Part shown: piece by piece, positions 52,801 to 63,675 of the stretch
Layout: each line of letters starts with the position of its first letter
Position numbering within the stretch: the stretch's first letter is position 1
Assembly (NCBI RefSeq): GCF_035582795.1
Contig: NC_134366.1
Coordinates: forward strand, 33,961,661-34,025,660
From: Mycteria americana
Lineage: Eukaryota; Chordata; Aves; Ciconiiformes; Ciconiidae
Direction of reading: 5' to 3'
Length of the DNA stretch: 64,000 bases
Position numbers and translations under genes: made by a program
Notes under the pieces: generated by a model
What the model saw: only the letters and a program-made list of their open reading frames with translations
The model's database searches: none
Told to the model about the DNA's origin: nothing

Positions 52801-55800
52801 ACTAAGATAATCAGAAATTCAAAAGGAAAGTCAAACTCTGTGTTTATAATTAATACAAATATTCAACACAATGTTTGCTTTTTTAATAAAGCCTTTTCCA
52901 TTTTTACTACTGTTGTGACTCTACAACGCTAACCTACCTGCACAGAATTTGTTCTCTATGCCTCTCTATTAAAAACAGAGTAAAGGGATGTAATCCAACA
53001 CTTCTGACTAGTTCAAAGGTTATGCAGTCAAATCTGACTTCTCCAAAGGCTTGGTTTAAAAGCGTTTCACCCTCCTCTTTTAAAAGCACTGCATTTTCAA
53101 CACTTTTTCATGTCAGCAGGTTCTGCTTTGTACCAGCTGGTGAATGACAAGTCTCTATTTTTTCTTCTTTCATTTTAGGAGGGTTAAGAGTCTGAGAATA
53201 CAAATACAGCAATAAAAGGCAGATTGTCTAGCAGTACACTGAACTGCCAACAGATGTCCCTTTTGAGACCCCACCAATCCTTAACATTTCACTTAAACCC
53301 TAAATACCTATTTCCCAAGCTCAGTTTTCATTTCTTAATATCTGTGACAAATATAACAAATGAAATATGCCACCGTTTGAGACCAATAGCACTTCCATAC
53401 AAACATTTTAAAGTAAAATCAAGCAAAGAGGGGGGTGGGGGGAACTGCTTTTTAAGTTCCATTTCCTTTTGTTAGAGCAGTTATATAGCTGCCAGGTACT
53501 AAACTATATAAACATGCAACTGTAAACTGCTCAGTACAAATAACGTATGATATAAACAGTAGAAAAAGTACAGTTTAATGGAAAATAACGTAGTGCTGTA
53601 ACTCCACGTCTTAAGTCACTTTGAGAAAGCCAATACTCATGCCATACCATCACACAGAAAAAGCACCTTTCAAAGAAACCTTAAAAGATTTTTATGTGAT
53701 TAATTACCTGCTCAGTGATCCTCATGTGAAAGTCATGGAAGTCACTGTAGCGTCGATATGTCTTCCATGTCTCTTCACTGTTTGGATTTCGCCGATGGAC
53801 TGTGATAGCATACAGCGCATACGTCTTGCCGTGGTCATTACACACTCCTGCCACAGCATATGGGTCATAGTCAGCATAGACTAGTAGTTTAAAAACAAAA
53901 ACAGAAAAGGAACAAACAGAAAGAAGGAAGACGAAAGGACACAAACATGAAGTGAAGAAATGTCTGGAATGACAGACTTGAGAGACAAAAATGGACATGC
54001 AAGCAGAAGAGTAAGCCATCCCTTTATCCAAAACACTGTAGAAGTTATACCTTCCAGAAACTTATTATGTAAACTTAAATATAGAGATTAAGCAGCCTGA
54101 AAGTTAGACAAGTTTCACTGACATGCAAAACATAAGAAAAGAATAGAAAAGGTTTCAACTTTTAAGAATAGTGAATAGATCTTTTGCAAAATAATTTTAA
54201 CCTAAAGAACTCAAGACATGGGTGAAAGACAACTGTGAAAACAGAAGAAATTCCAGTCTGCAAAGTACTTTAATCATATTGCAAAAGTTTGTCCATCAAA
54301 AAATCTGTAAATACAAAAGACAGTGCTAGCAAGCTGTTAAGTATTCGGTTTTGTTATTAACACAGCAGTTTATTATTAACTATAATATAAAAAATACCCC
54401 CCACACTATTTAAGTCAAAAGAAACTATATATACACACACATGTATGTATGTATTCTGTGTGTGTGCACATATATATATATAATGTATTCTGTGTGTGTA
54501 CACACACACACACACATATTTTATGGAGAAGTCAATTTACAAATGGAAAGAACACAGGTAGTTATCTTAAATAGAAAGAAAGATCTTTTTTGTTCTTCAC
54601 TGAATATTTAAGTTCTCTTGGGCATTCCTCCATCACAGAATTCCTCCCAGTGTAGAGTTTGTTTCAAAAACTTCCATTTAGACTACACAATAACCTAGAA
54701 CCAATATTGTTTACGCTGCACACTGTTTAAATTGGTAACATGTTGTATCTCTAACTATTGAATCAATTCCCAGTAACCGCAATTTTCCAGTGGCTAGATG
54801 AAAATACTTTTTAATCAAGTTCTGTGAATTTCTCAATGCACCCATGCTCCATAAAATACACTTTTCCTGACAAATCACCAGCTCCAACCTCTGTTGTGCT
54901 TCCAGCCTTGACTTCTCTCATGTATAATGCCAACGTCTAAGCAGCCAAGGAGCACCTCTAGGATAGGGGCAGCTGCTGACAATGTAAGAATTACTCACTA
55001 GCAAGGGGCACAGTGGGCACAGAGCATCTTTTCTTTCCCATTTATCTTTTGGCATCCTTCGGAGCATCTTTTCTTTGCCATCTACCCTCTAGAAGAACAA
55101 CATTGATTGCTGAACCCCAAGAGAAAAGAGCAGCCAGTCAGGATACTGCCAAACGACTGCCCAGAGAATGGAGCCAGGAAACCCCGGCTCCACGGATGCT
55201 GAGCAAGCCCTATCCTCTAAACTCAGGTTCACCACTCTGCCATGCAGCCACCATACCAGATCTCAGGGGTGCTGCTAAGTTGCACCTTTAGGAGTACCAC
55301 TTCAGGACAGGAGTGGCAGAAAAAGAAAGAAGTTGTCCCCACCACTCCTTATGTCATAGCCTCTTAAACACCATTTATTTTCCAACACAAGATAAGGTGA
55401 ATCCTCAAAGATTATGGAGAAGATCTTATATACACCCCACAAGCACAGTAAAGGGTAGCAATCGGCAGAGGAAAGGAGCCTGCACACAGATGCAAGATGC
55501 ACCTACTGCCTGTAGCATCCAGAAAGCAGGAATTTCTATTTCTTGTTCAAACATGAGGTGAAGAGGAAGAAGACATCCAGTTTAATCCTATCTTACAATA
55601 TGAACCTGTACATATCCCCTGGTTCAACTGGAGTATTACGGATTCACAGAGTCAAGCTGTTAGTTATCAACACACGCTGCCATCAAGATTATAAATTTAA
55701 CATAATTTGTGTGGTTCTAAGTTTCTCTTTTTTCTTAGATCAAAACAATGAAACTTCTAAGTTTAATTCAGAAAAAAGCATCACATGCCATTTTAAATAA

Positions 55801-58800
55801 AAAAGCAAAATTGTGATTCTTAACTTTTAAATTATTTTTTCCCCTTCTCTGAGGACTGACTACATGAGACTTGGATTGCATCATGCTCTCACATTTCATT
55901 GAGTAACAGAGTTTAATTAAAATGTCAAGTAGTTGAATTCTTGCTCACAGCTCATGTGTCTGCTATATAAATGCATAGATTTGAAAGTCTATTGCATAGT
56001 AAAATCTACCAAAAAAAAGTATCTGAAGATTCATTAACAATTTAATTACCCAGTGCAATCTCATCTAACTAGAATATTTGCAAGTAATACCTGAGAAGTT
56101 TCTGTTATTTACTCTCACATAATAAAAATTTTTAATTTATTAGTAGGCAAATTTTTTTCAAAAGATAACCAAAAATGCCACCACTGTAAAGACTGAATTC
56201 ACTAAGTTAAATTAAGCTAAGTCAATAAGGAAGCACAAAAAAGAGGGGAAAATATTATAGCAACAGAAGTAAACAGCCAAGAATTAGAATTCTGTGACTA
56301 TGAAAAAAAGAGATGGCTTTTACAATTTGTTCTTTAAATAATTGCTAAAATAAATGCTACTCAATATTAAGTTTAATGAATGATTCTCCAGAGACAGAAA
56401 AAATAATAATACCATAAATAACAAAAATTAAATCGCATTTTAAGTAGAGATTAAGTCTACGACCTACAGCACCAATTCTGTACGCATTTCAATTACAAGG
56501 ACTTCATGGGAAATATGAATTCATGTTTTATGAGGTTAAAAAAGTGAAAGGATTAGGATTTCAAGGGCCTGTAGTATTAAAAAACTCAGCATAAATGGTG
56601 GAAAACAAGTATGCAGCCATCATAACAGATGCACTTACCAGTATCTGAGATGTATGCATGGAGTTGAACTGTCTCATCAGAAGGGACATTTGAAAGGTCA
56701 TCTAAGGACTGCAGGGTGGGGGGGGAGAGAGGGGAGAAGGAAGAAAAAGGCAAGAGAATAAGATCACAGATACATCTCATTTTAGAGATGCTTTTTGATT
56801 AATCTATTTCATTTTCAAACTTTCAGTTCACTACACTAATAGAATAGTTTAATGCACTGTAACAATGCAAATAAGTGTTTGTATTACCTGGTTACTAGCG
56901 CCTTTCCTTTACACAGTGTAGGGCCTTCATTTCCCCTACCAGTTTCACATAGTTTTGTGATCACTCTAACATATTTGCCACTTTCATCTGATATCTCAAC
57001 TCTAATAAAAGTCCAGCTACAAATAGTCTTTTACTAAGCATTAAAAAAAAACAAAAACCACCCCCAAACAATTGTGGAATCATAAAATCACAGAATCATT
57101 TAGGTTGGAAAAGACCTTTAAGATCATCAAGTCCAACCATTAACCTAACACTGCCAAGTCCACCACTAAACCACATCCCTAAGCACCACACCTACACATC
57201 TTTTAAATACCTCCAGGGATGGCAACTCAACCACTTCCCTAGGCAGCCTCTTCCAATGCTTGATAACCCTTTCAGTGAAGAAATTTTTCCTAATATCCAT
57301 TCTAAACCTCCCTTGGCGCAACTTGAGGCCATTTCCTTTTGCCCTATCACTTGTTACTTGGGATAAAAGACCGACCCCCACCTCGCTACAACCTCCTTTC
57401 AGGTAGTTGTAGAGAGCAATAAGGTCTGCCCTCAGCCTCCTTTTCTCCAGGCTGAACAACCCCAGTTCCCTCAGCTGCTCCTCATAAGACTTGTGCTCCA
57501 GATCCTTCACCAGCTTCATTGCTCTTCTTTGGACACGCTCCAGCACCTCAATGTCTCTCTTGTAGTGAGGGGCCCAAAACTGAACACAGGATTCGAGGTG
57601 CGGCCTCACCAGTGCCGAGTACAGGGGGACAATCACTTCCCTAGTGCTGCTGGCCACACTATTTCTGATACAAGCCAAGATGCTGTTGGCTTTTCTGTGC
57701 CTAGGTGGCCACCTAGGCATACTGTCGGCTTATATTCAGTCAGCTGTCAACCAACACCCCCAGGTTCTTTTCCGCTGGGCAGCTTTCCAGCCACTCTTCC
57801 CCTAGCTCATAGCATTGCATGGGGTAGTTGTGACCCAAGTGCAGGACCTGACACTTAGCCTTGTTGAACCTCATTACAACCGGCCTCAGCCCATCGATCC
57901 AGCCTGTCCAGGTCCCTCTGCAGAGCCTTCCTACTCTCAAGCAGATCAACACTCCCACACAACTTGGTGTCGTCTACAAACTTACTGAGGGTGCGTGCAC
58001 TCGATCCTCTCGTCCAGATCATTGATAAAGATATGAAACAGAACTGGCCCCAACATAGAGCCCTGGGGAACACCTCTTGTGAGTGGCCGCCAACTGGATT
58101 CAACTCTATTCACCACAACTCTTTGGGCCTGGCCCAGCCAGTTTTTTACCCAGCAAAGCATATGCCTGTCCAAGCCACGAGCAGCCAATTTCTCCAGGAG
58201 AATGCTGTGGGCAACAGTGTCAAAGGCTTTACTGAAGTCTAGGTAGACAATATCCACAGTCTTTCCTTCATCCACTAAGCGGGTCACCTTGTCACAGAAA
58301 GAGATCAGGTTAGTCAAGTAGGACCTGCCTTTCATAAACCCATGCTGACTGGGCCTGATCACCTGGTTGTCCTGTACGTGCCACATGATGGCACTCAAGA
58401 TGATCTGCTCCATAACCTTCCGCAGCACCGAGGTCAGGCTGACAGGCCTGTAGTTCCCTGGATCCTCCTTCCGGCCCTTCTCGTAGATGGGCATCACAGA
58501 TGTATAACAGATCTTTTGTTTCTATCTTATTCTGTTTTCTTTCAGCTGACTTACAGCACTACACAAAAGTTACAGTGCAGTAAGAGTTGAATAATTTCTC
58601 TGCTGGATGTAAAAAAATAGTAAGCACTTTTCTCAGAAATGTCTTCCATCATAAAAAATGAACAGGTACATCTTTAGCTGGCTAATGCCCAGTCTCCCTG
58701 TTCAGTAATTATTGGGATAAAAAGAAGCCTAATGAATCTTCTGGAGAAGCTTTGCTATTATGTAAAATTAATACATCTAACTACTAAGATTTAACGTAAC

Positions 58801-61800
58801 AAAGCTCTGCAAGATTGTTGGGTAGAAAACTTGGATACGCAACTGAAAGAAAAGGAGGATGGGCCACTGTATGTGTGATCCTAATCTTAATTTACCAGGT
58901 TAAAACAAAAGCATGGAGGTACTTAAGTAGAATTCATAGGCACTGGGATCCCAGCTACTTTATATCTTTTACCCCAAAATTCTACAATTCTTCAAAGATA
59001 CAAATTCAGAATGAATATACAGCTATCGGCTATCTTTTATGATTTAACCAAGCCACTTTAATAGTGAGTTGCCACAAAAAGTTACCTAGAATGGGACCTA
59101 CTGGGTAGCAGTGCCATACCTGTGTCAAACTAAAACCTCAACATACATCAATCAAGTTTCTAAACTCCTCTGTTTCCTTAAACAGAAACCAATCTTATGT
59201 GGTTACAATCAAAACATAGGTTGGACTTGAAAACCTAAGTTATTTAAAGACTCTCCTCTTGCCCCTTCTTCATCTGAATCTATTATCTCCATGATATCCC
59301 TACATAATATTCCACTCCTTCCTTCTCAACCTCTCTAGAGAGAACAGCTCTTCTCTGCTTCAACCACCTCAATCAGTCTCTGCCTAAATATCCACCATGG
59401 AAGGTGAGGGGAATAATATTTCTGTTATAAAGTCTAGGTGCTGAATAAACGGTATCGTTAAAAAGGTCTAAACACACTAACTATGCTTTAACATGTACTG
59501 CAAGTAAGGAGTCTCCTATGTATCTTATGACACAGCTTGTGGACTTATAGTACAAAAGTCCCAGACTGAAAAAAGGTAGAAGAAAGAGGAGCCCGTTTGG
59601 GAAATCTGTTTTGCCACTGCATGCTATCATGCTGAAAGTTTATGTCTTTCAGCACTATAGTATGTCTTTATGTCTCAAAGACCAGATGAATTTATGCAAA
59701 AATATTTTGAGAGCAGACATCATCTTTACCTCAAGAAATTCCCAAATCTGTAAGTTACTGGATGCTGGAGAGTATTCTGGTAAAGTATCACCGTAAGTGG
59801 ACTGTTCCTATAATCTTCATTAAACACTTGCTTTTGGTCATTGTTGGATATAGGGCTAGACTTTCTCTGACCTAGTCCGCTCCTAAGCAATAACCCTATA
59901 AAGTGTGCTCTATACTGCAGTGCCCAAATTTAAGAGCAGAGTATCACCTGAGACTGATGAACAGCAGGAATTTGTGGAAACTTGGCTAAGTGCTTGATAT
60001 TCTGAGAGCTCTAGGATTCAATTATCAGTAAGATGGAAGGGATGTTATTAAAGACGACAATTAATAGTCAACTGCTCTAATATTTTGTTTGCTACGAAAT
60101 ACTGACAATAAGCTACTGTTATATTTTTTAAAAGGCATCATTTTTTCTTGTTTTCCTGCCTCCCTTCATTGCTTCAATAACAGTTCAGTTTTTTTCACAA
60201 TAACTGAATGGGGTTCAAACTGATATATACTAATGACTGCCAGAAGTTCATCCAAGCCATTTCTGCTGCCATTCAAGGTCTTGGATATGTAACACTGGTG
60301 CAACTCCTTTTATTTACTCAATGCAAAAGCAATATGTAAAGCTTACATTATGGATCCCTTTAGATGAAACCTGCAAGAATCTATAGATATTCTACAATGG
60401 TTTACAAAACCCCCAAAATACGCCCTACTGGTTTAATATAGTAGACTAATTTGTCAAATTAAAAGGAAGAAATTAAGATATTTTTGTAAAATAACTCTTC
60501 CCCAAAATAGTTTTGAGCCTCTCTTCCAAACAATCCTAAAATACATTCTTACAGTGAAAGTATAAACTGCAGGCAATGTATTTTATAATGGAAACTTTAG
60601 GAAACACTCAACTGCTGTGGCAAGGCACTATACAGCAACAATTAATACAAGTAAATGAAATGACTGAAACTTGAACAGATAACAGGTAACGCAACAGACA
60701 GTTTGCATTTAACATGACTTAACATCTTTGACATCATGTCTATTCACAGGAACACAAGTTAATTAAAAAGCAAAAATATCACACCGCAACCCAATCTTAT
60801 TTAATGCACTATCATTAGCTAAAAGTTCAAAAATTCCCTGACCTTTGAAGTAACCTTTCCAAGGTCTATTTTTCTTCATGTAACTGACTAACACAAGGGA
60901 GCTAAACTATGTGTACAGAAATTTACTCCTGACATGGAATTCAGCCAGGAAAAACTAATCTACCAGTATTCAAACACCTGTAAAAGCACTGAAAACCCTG
61001 AACAATATGGACTACAGAAAGCAAAAGTTCTTCTGCATAAACAGAGATTTATCATACATTTCTGCTAGAATGTTTTTCACTCTTTATAAAAATAATAAAA
61101 TGTAGTATTCTGCAAATACACTCTTCACAACCACAACAAAAAATCAAGACTTTGAATTGTCCCATGCAAATATCTATTTGTATTGCAACAGTGCTTGATA
61201 AAGGCTTTAAGACCTTCTAGCTTAGTTTGGAAAGGCCACATGAAACTAAGCAGCAGATAACCACTAGTCAGATGAGCCATCGCAATGGCAAATCCCCGTC
61301 TATAAAATATGACTTTGATATGTCAGAATATTCTTAGAAAAAGTACTTAAGAGACATTTGAAAGACCTTTTTAAGAGATTAGTCAACTAGAAGAATCTCT
61401 TGTGAAGCGTTACCAGAATTGTATGTAAATTTATAAAAAATATGGCTAAATTAAGTTTTCTTCTGCATCTAACAGGAGTTGGTGTAAATCGTATCAGCTG
61501 ACCTTGTCTTCATATTTCAAAATGTAAACAAGAGGAAAATATTAGGAAAAAAAATTCCAGCTTAAAAACCAAACAAAAAAACCCCAAAAACCAAACCAAA
61601 AAAACCCTCCCCCCTCCCCCCCCAAACCACACACCCCCTCCCAAACACCCCCCCCACACAGAAACACATTTACATTTATGTTAAATGTATTCCTTTACAA
61701 AATAAACTCTATTCCTCTGCGTGCAAGCATGATCTAGCCAATGCACCAATGCACTGGAACTCCTACAGAGCTACAGCATCTTCCAAGAATGAATTAGAAG

Positions 61801-63675
61801 GGCCTATGAATCACATAAGCCAGGAAATTGCATGCAGATTGCAAACCTTTGTAAAACTAAAAGATTTGGAAAAATACTCTCATATGCACAATTGAATCTT
61901 GCGTATCTTGTGGCTCAGCGACATATAGTCTGAAGAAACAAGTAAGGGGAAGGGGAGGAAATACATCAAAATTTTTATGACTTTTTTTCTTTTTTAAATA
62001 ACTGTGATTTGATTTTACATTTAAAACATTTTAAACCTAATAAGATCTGGGACAGATTATTTGGAAAAACTCTGGTAGAAGTATACAGTTCTCTTCATAC
62101 ATATGCAACCACTAGTACACACAGAAGCATATTTCAAATATTTAGGTACAGTCATGTAACTTCGAAAAGGTTCTGACAAACTGACCCAATCAATTACTTA
62201 AAAAAATAATACCAAAAATTGTACTTGAAATTGGTCAGATTAGAAAACAAAGATTCATATTTTGAATAGATAAACTCCAGATACTTTTATGCTTTCAAAT
62301 CAAGTCCTAACTCAAACTAAAAAAAAAAAAAATCAACCTATAAAAATATAATTAAATGCCTCATTCACAGTCTATTTGAATTTAATCCTTCGAGATTCCA
62401 GTTTTGAAGGATTTGTTTTCACCTATTATTACCTAACTCCAAGTTTATGTCCATTTAAAAAAACAAACACAGATAAGAAAGTATGCTTTGCATAATTTAA
62501 CTATAGATTATTACTGTTTCTATGAGAAACAATGCAAAATTTCATTAAACACAGGGGAAAGTACAAAAGGCACAGTTTTATCTTTCAAATTAATTGATAC
62601 CTCACATGTTTCAATTTGATTCAAGAACATTTTCAGAAATTAAACTGCAGTGAATTAAAACCTCTAACATACACAATTTAAGCTCTTTTATAACACTTTT
62701 CCTACTGTTGGGGAGAAAAAATAATAATAATTTAAAAAAAAAAAATCCAGTCACTTACCAGATTTATGCTGCCAGTAGGAGACCCATTAAAAGATTCTGG
62801 GAGCAGTGACGAAGGGGAAAGGAAAAAACAGGTTAGAAGATTTTCTTCAATGTAGGGTCACAAACAAGAAATAAAAATGCAAAGACAAACCATTATGGAA
62901 AATAACGGAAAACTGTGGCATTGGGCAAAATGTTGCACCCAATATATAAGTACTTCAAGTTTTTAATAAAGACACCTAAAGGAAAATGTACGTAAGTTTA
63001 TACAGCTACAGATATGAAATAAATACTCCAGAAAACATTCCTTTTTAAGCTTATATCACTGCATGAAATTCTTCATTAAGGAGTCAGTTTAACAGTTAAA
63101 CAATTTCCATTAGATTTGTACTTCAGTTAATGAGAATAATTATTTTAATTCGTTTAAAAAGCCACATCTCCAATGTACTTTCAATTCTATTTCCAGATGA
63201 AGAATATACTTACGGATTAAAACCCAACATGTTGAAGAACTTCAAATATTTTTGAATAAAAAATGAGAATGAAAGTCACACACTTACTTTAGCGACACAC
63301 TTCTTACCCAGACTTGACAAAAACCATACATGAGTATTAATAAAGTTACTACAGAAAAAACTACTTGACTCCCAAAACAATTTACAAAAAAAGCACAAGG
63401 AGGAAACATTAATTTAAAAGTCAGAGATAGTACAGGAACTTTTTTGATTTCTCAAAAACAGTGTGGATAATTTTCTTATTTTCATTTTAAAGCAGAAAAA
63501 AGAACAGTCCCAGGAAATCCACCTTACAGATACAGAGCTCACCTCCTTCACCATCATCTGATCCTCTGAAACTAGGATCCTTCAGCATATCCAGCTCAGC
63601 TAACATACGCACATACAACACATTCTGTTTGAACGAAGGATAGAATCTTTCATCTCGCAGCATCAATTCATATAC
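40635..63675 (-). CDS. SNX13: SNX13 (sorting nexin 13 / RGS-PX1), 3' half of gene, 12 coding exons
   Basis: Twelve exons on the minus strand join with consistent phases into 1410 nt (469 codons plus TGA), with no stop or frameshift. All eleven introns are GT-AG. The protein matches the C-terminal half of vertebrate SNX13. In local numbering, the end of the RGS domain is at 1-44, an acidic/serine linker at 45-70, the PX domain at about 72-190 with YRRYSDF at 111-117 and LPGKK at 137-141, an amphipathic helical linker at 201-254, and the SNX-C (nexin C) domain at about 320-440. SNX13 belongs to the Mdm1/SNX13/14/19/25 family. These are ER-anchored proteins with PXA, RGS, PX and nexin-C domains that act at ER-endolysosome contacts and in lipid and cholesterol handling; a GAP activity on G-alpha-s was reported early for the RGS domain. 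The N-terminal membrane anchor, PXA domain and most of the RGS domain lie beyond the window edge. Identification is by recognition of the family sequence. Confidence 0.97.
41386..41498 (-). CDS. SNX13: SNX13 window exon 11 of 12 (SNX-C)
   Basis: 113 nt, residues 350-387 plus one base ([20 protein letters not shown], then [18 protein letters not shown]). FWPNG and the basic RMRTR stretch are family features. The acceptor is TTACAG and the donor GTAAGTGAG. Confidence 0.95.
42613..42681 (-). CDS. SNX13: SNX13 window exon 10 of 12 (SNX-C)
   Basis: 69 nt, residues 327-349 plus two bases ([20 protein letters not shown] then KRF). [10 protein letters not shown] is a hallmark of the nexin-C region of SNX13. 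The acceptor is TGATTTTAG and the donor GTATGCC. It carries two bases in and two out, and the exon is too short to appear as an open frame of its own. Confidence 0.94.
43988..44006. repeat. (TG)n microsatellite in SNX13 intron
   Basis: An uninterrupted TG run of 19 nt between TAACAGT and CCCC. Confidence 0.9.
44469..44614 (-). CDS. SNX13: SNX13 window exon 9 of 12 (start of SNX-C region)
   Basis: 146 nt, residues 279-326 plus two bases. It holds the conserved helix [20 protein letters not shown] followed by [20 protein letters not shown] and ATYGDTIN. This leucine-rich helical stretch leads the nexin-C fold. The acceptor is TGATTAG. The donor GTACTG is weak, with T at +5, but the frame and sequence support it. 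Confidence 0.96.
47084..47155 (-). CDS. SNX13: SNX13 window exon 8 of 12 (proline/aspartate linker)
   Basis: 72 nt, 24 codons, residues 255-278 ([20 protein letters not shown] then IDDN). It is a loop-like linker before the SNX-C domain and among the less conserved parts of the protein. The acceptor is CATTGTAG and the donor GTGAGT, both phase 0, so skipping this exon would keep the frame. Confidence 0.94.
47621..47647 (-). other. G-quadruplex motif on SNX13 sense strand
   Basis: On the minus strand: GGGGG-T-GGGG-TGGAT-GGGG-CTGT-GGGG, four runs of at least four G with loops of 1, 5 and 4 nt. It is intronic, about 470 nt upstream of window exon 8. The plus strand shows the matching C runs. 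Confidence 0.65.
48387..48548 (-). CDS. SNX13: SNX13 window exon 7 of 12 (amphipathic helical linker)
   Basis: 162 nt, 54 codons, residues 201-254, starting [20 protein letters not shown] and ending DIKQSFFK. The spacing of hydrophobic residues against Asn/Ser/Lys suggests long amphipathic helices between PX and SNX-C. The segment [20 protein letters not shown] repeats a KMS(D/E) pattern. The acceptor is CAG and the donor GTAAGAAA, both phase 0. Confidence 0.96.
49870..49980 (-). CDS. SNX13: SNX13 window exon 6 of 12 (PX C-terminal helix)
   Basis: 111 nt, 37 codons, residues 164-200. It encodes the last PX helices ([20 protein letters not shown], then [17 protein letters not shown]). The acceptor is TTTCACTCAG and the donor GTAAGAATG. 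Both ends are in phase 0. Confidence 0.96.
50858..50965 (-). CDS. SNX13: SNX13 window exon 5 of 12 (PX domain, second half)
   Basis: 108 nt, 36 codons, residues 128-163. It contains the PX proline loop LPGKK (137-141) and the basic helix [12 protein letters not shown] (152-163), whose arginine is a standard phosphoinositide contact in PX domains. The acceptor is TTTTTTCTAG and the donor GTAAGC. It begins FENLANIL, where I recall FESLSSIL in the human protein: a mild local change. Confidence 0.96.
53708..53847 (-). CDS. SNX13: SNX13 window exon 4 of 12 (PX domain core)
   Basis: 140 nt, residues 81-127. It encodes the PX beta-sheet ([19 protein letters not shown]) and the phosphoinositide-contact motif YRRYSDF at 111-117. 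In PX domains the arginine/tyrosine of this motif line the PI3P pocket. The exon ends at MRITEQ with donor GTAATT, which lacks the +5 G. The reading frame stays open well past the acceptor into the intron (to 54031), but AG|GAGTG at 53847 fits the phase and the family sequence. Confidence 0.97.
54427..54520. repeat. Composite TA/TG/CA simple repeat in SNX13 intron
   Basis: Alternating purine-pyrimidine sequence: ATATATACACACACATG, then TGTATTCTGTGTGTGT occurring twice, separated by a (TA)n run, ending in (CA)n. An 18-bp palindrome TGTGTGTGT/ACACACACA sits at 54491-54508. Confidence 0.85.
56639..56708 (-). CDS. SNX13: SNX13 window exon 3 of 12 (linker and start of PX domain)
   Basis: 70 nt for residues 58-80 (SLDDLSNV to SDTG), leading into the first PX strand (HAYISDTG). 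The acceptor CCCACCCTGCAG follows an unusually C-rich polypyrimidine tract, seen as the G-run at 56714-56740 on the plus strand. The donor is GTAAGTGC. This exon lies just 3' of the 6-kb intron that contains the large CR1. Confidence 0.95.
57078..58500 (-). mobile_element. CR1 LINE with most of the reverse-transcriptase region, in the SNX13 intron
   Basis: About 1.42 kb between window exons 2 and 3 of SNX13, in the same orientation as the gene. The 3' end is AATCATAAAATCACAGAATC (plus strand). Minus-strand open stretches are 58497-57982 (171 codons, with the RT motifs [25 protein letters not shown] and [14 protein letters not shown]), 58103-57855 (with FVDD at 57980-57969), 57958-57740 and 57720-57166 (184 codons, the C-terminal domain ending in [12 protein letters not shown] sequence). 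At least three frame changes separate them, so it cannot make a full RT. The catalytic box reads FVDD where CR1 normally has FADD. The endonuclease domain is missing (5' truncation). Confidence 0.96.
57698..57719. repeat. 22-bp perfect palindrome inside the intronic CR1
   Basis: TGCCTAGGTGG at 57698-57708 is followed directly by its reverse complement at 57709-57719. The right half agrees with ordinary CR1 sequence (GGCCACCT-GGCA) and the left half does not, so the left half seems to have been copied from the right. Confidence 0.85.
61563..61661. repeat. A/C-rich low-complexity tract in SNX13 intron
   Basis: AACCAAACAAAAAAACCCC-type units pass into long C runs at 61605-61654. On the minus strand, which is SNX13 sense, this is G-rich with several runs of five or more G. 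Confidence 0.9.
62759..62796 (-). CDS. SNX13: SNX13 window exon 2 of 12 (short linker exon)
   Basis: A 38-nt micro-exon for residues 45-57 ([13 protein letters not shown]), the flexible serine/glycine linker between RGS and PX. The acceptor is CTCCCAG and the donor GTAAGTGA matches the consensus well. Phases fit both neighbours (one base carried in, none out). It is too short to be seen as an open reading frame, but the phase fit and the SNX13 match make it secure. Confidence 0.93.
63543..63675 (-). CDS. SNX13: SNX13 window exon 1 of 12 (end of RGS domain)
   Basis: 133 nt, local residues 1-44 plus one base. It starts with [15 protein letters not shown], which resembles the last helices of an RGS fold (family pattern VYxLMxRDxYPxF). 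It then continues through a leucine/methionine-rich helix to an acidic serine stretch. The acceptor is CAATAAG just above 63675 and the donor is GTGAGC at 63537-63542. The intron to the next exon is 746 nt. Confidence 0.95.

Larger units (their letters stand above)
50966..56638 (-). other. SNX13: Two SNX13 introns (53848-56638 and 50966-53707)
   Basis: About 2.8 and 2.7 kb around window exon 4. The upstream one contains the composite TA/TG/CA repeat; the downstream one has an A-run near 52731-52744. No further coding exon is needed, because the flanking exons join in phase. Confidence 0.85.
56709..62758 (-). other. SNX13: SNX13 intron, 6.05 kb, largest in the window
   Basis: Lies between window exons 2 and 3. 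It holds the 1.42-kb CR1 (57078-58500), the A/C-rich tract (61563-61661), and a C-rich polypyrimidine tract (sense strand) next to the acceptor at 56709. The rest is AT-rich with no exon-like conserved frame. Confidence 0.85.

Noticed and set aside
53848..54031. Extension of the SNX13 exon 4 reading frame upstream of its acceptor.
   Set aside because: The frame is open by chance. The AG at 53848-53849 gives the correct phase and matches the known SNX13 sequence, while the upstream translation does not.
57493..58590. Plus-strand open frames of 82-121 codons.
   Set aside because: They are antisense shadows of the minus-strand CR1 reverse-transcriptase frames.
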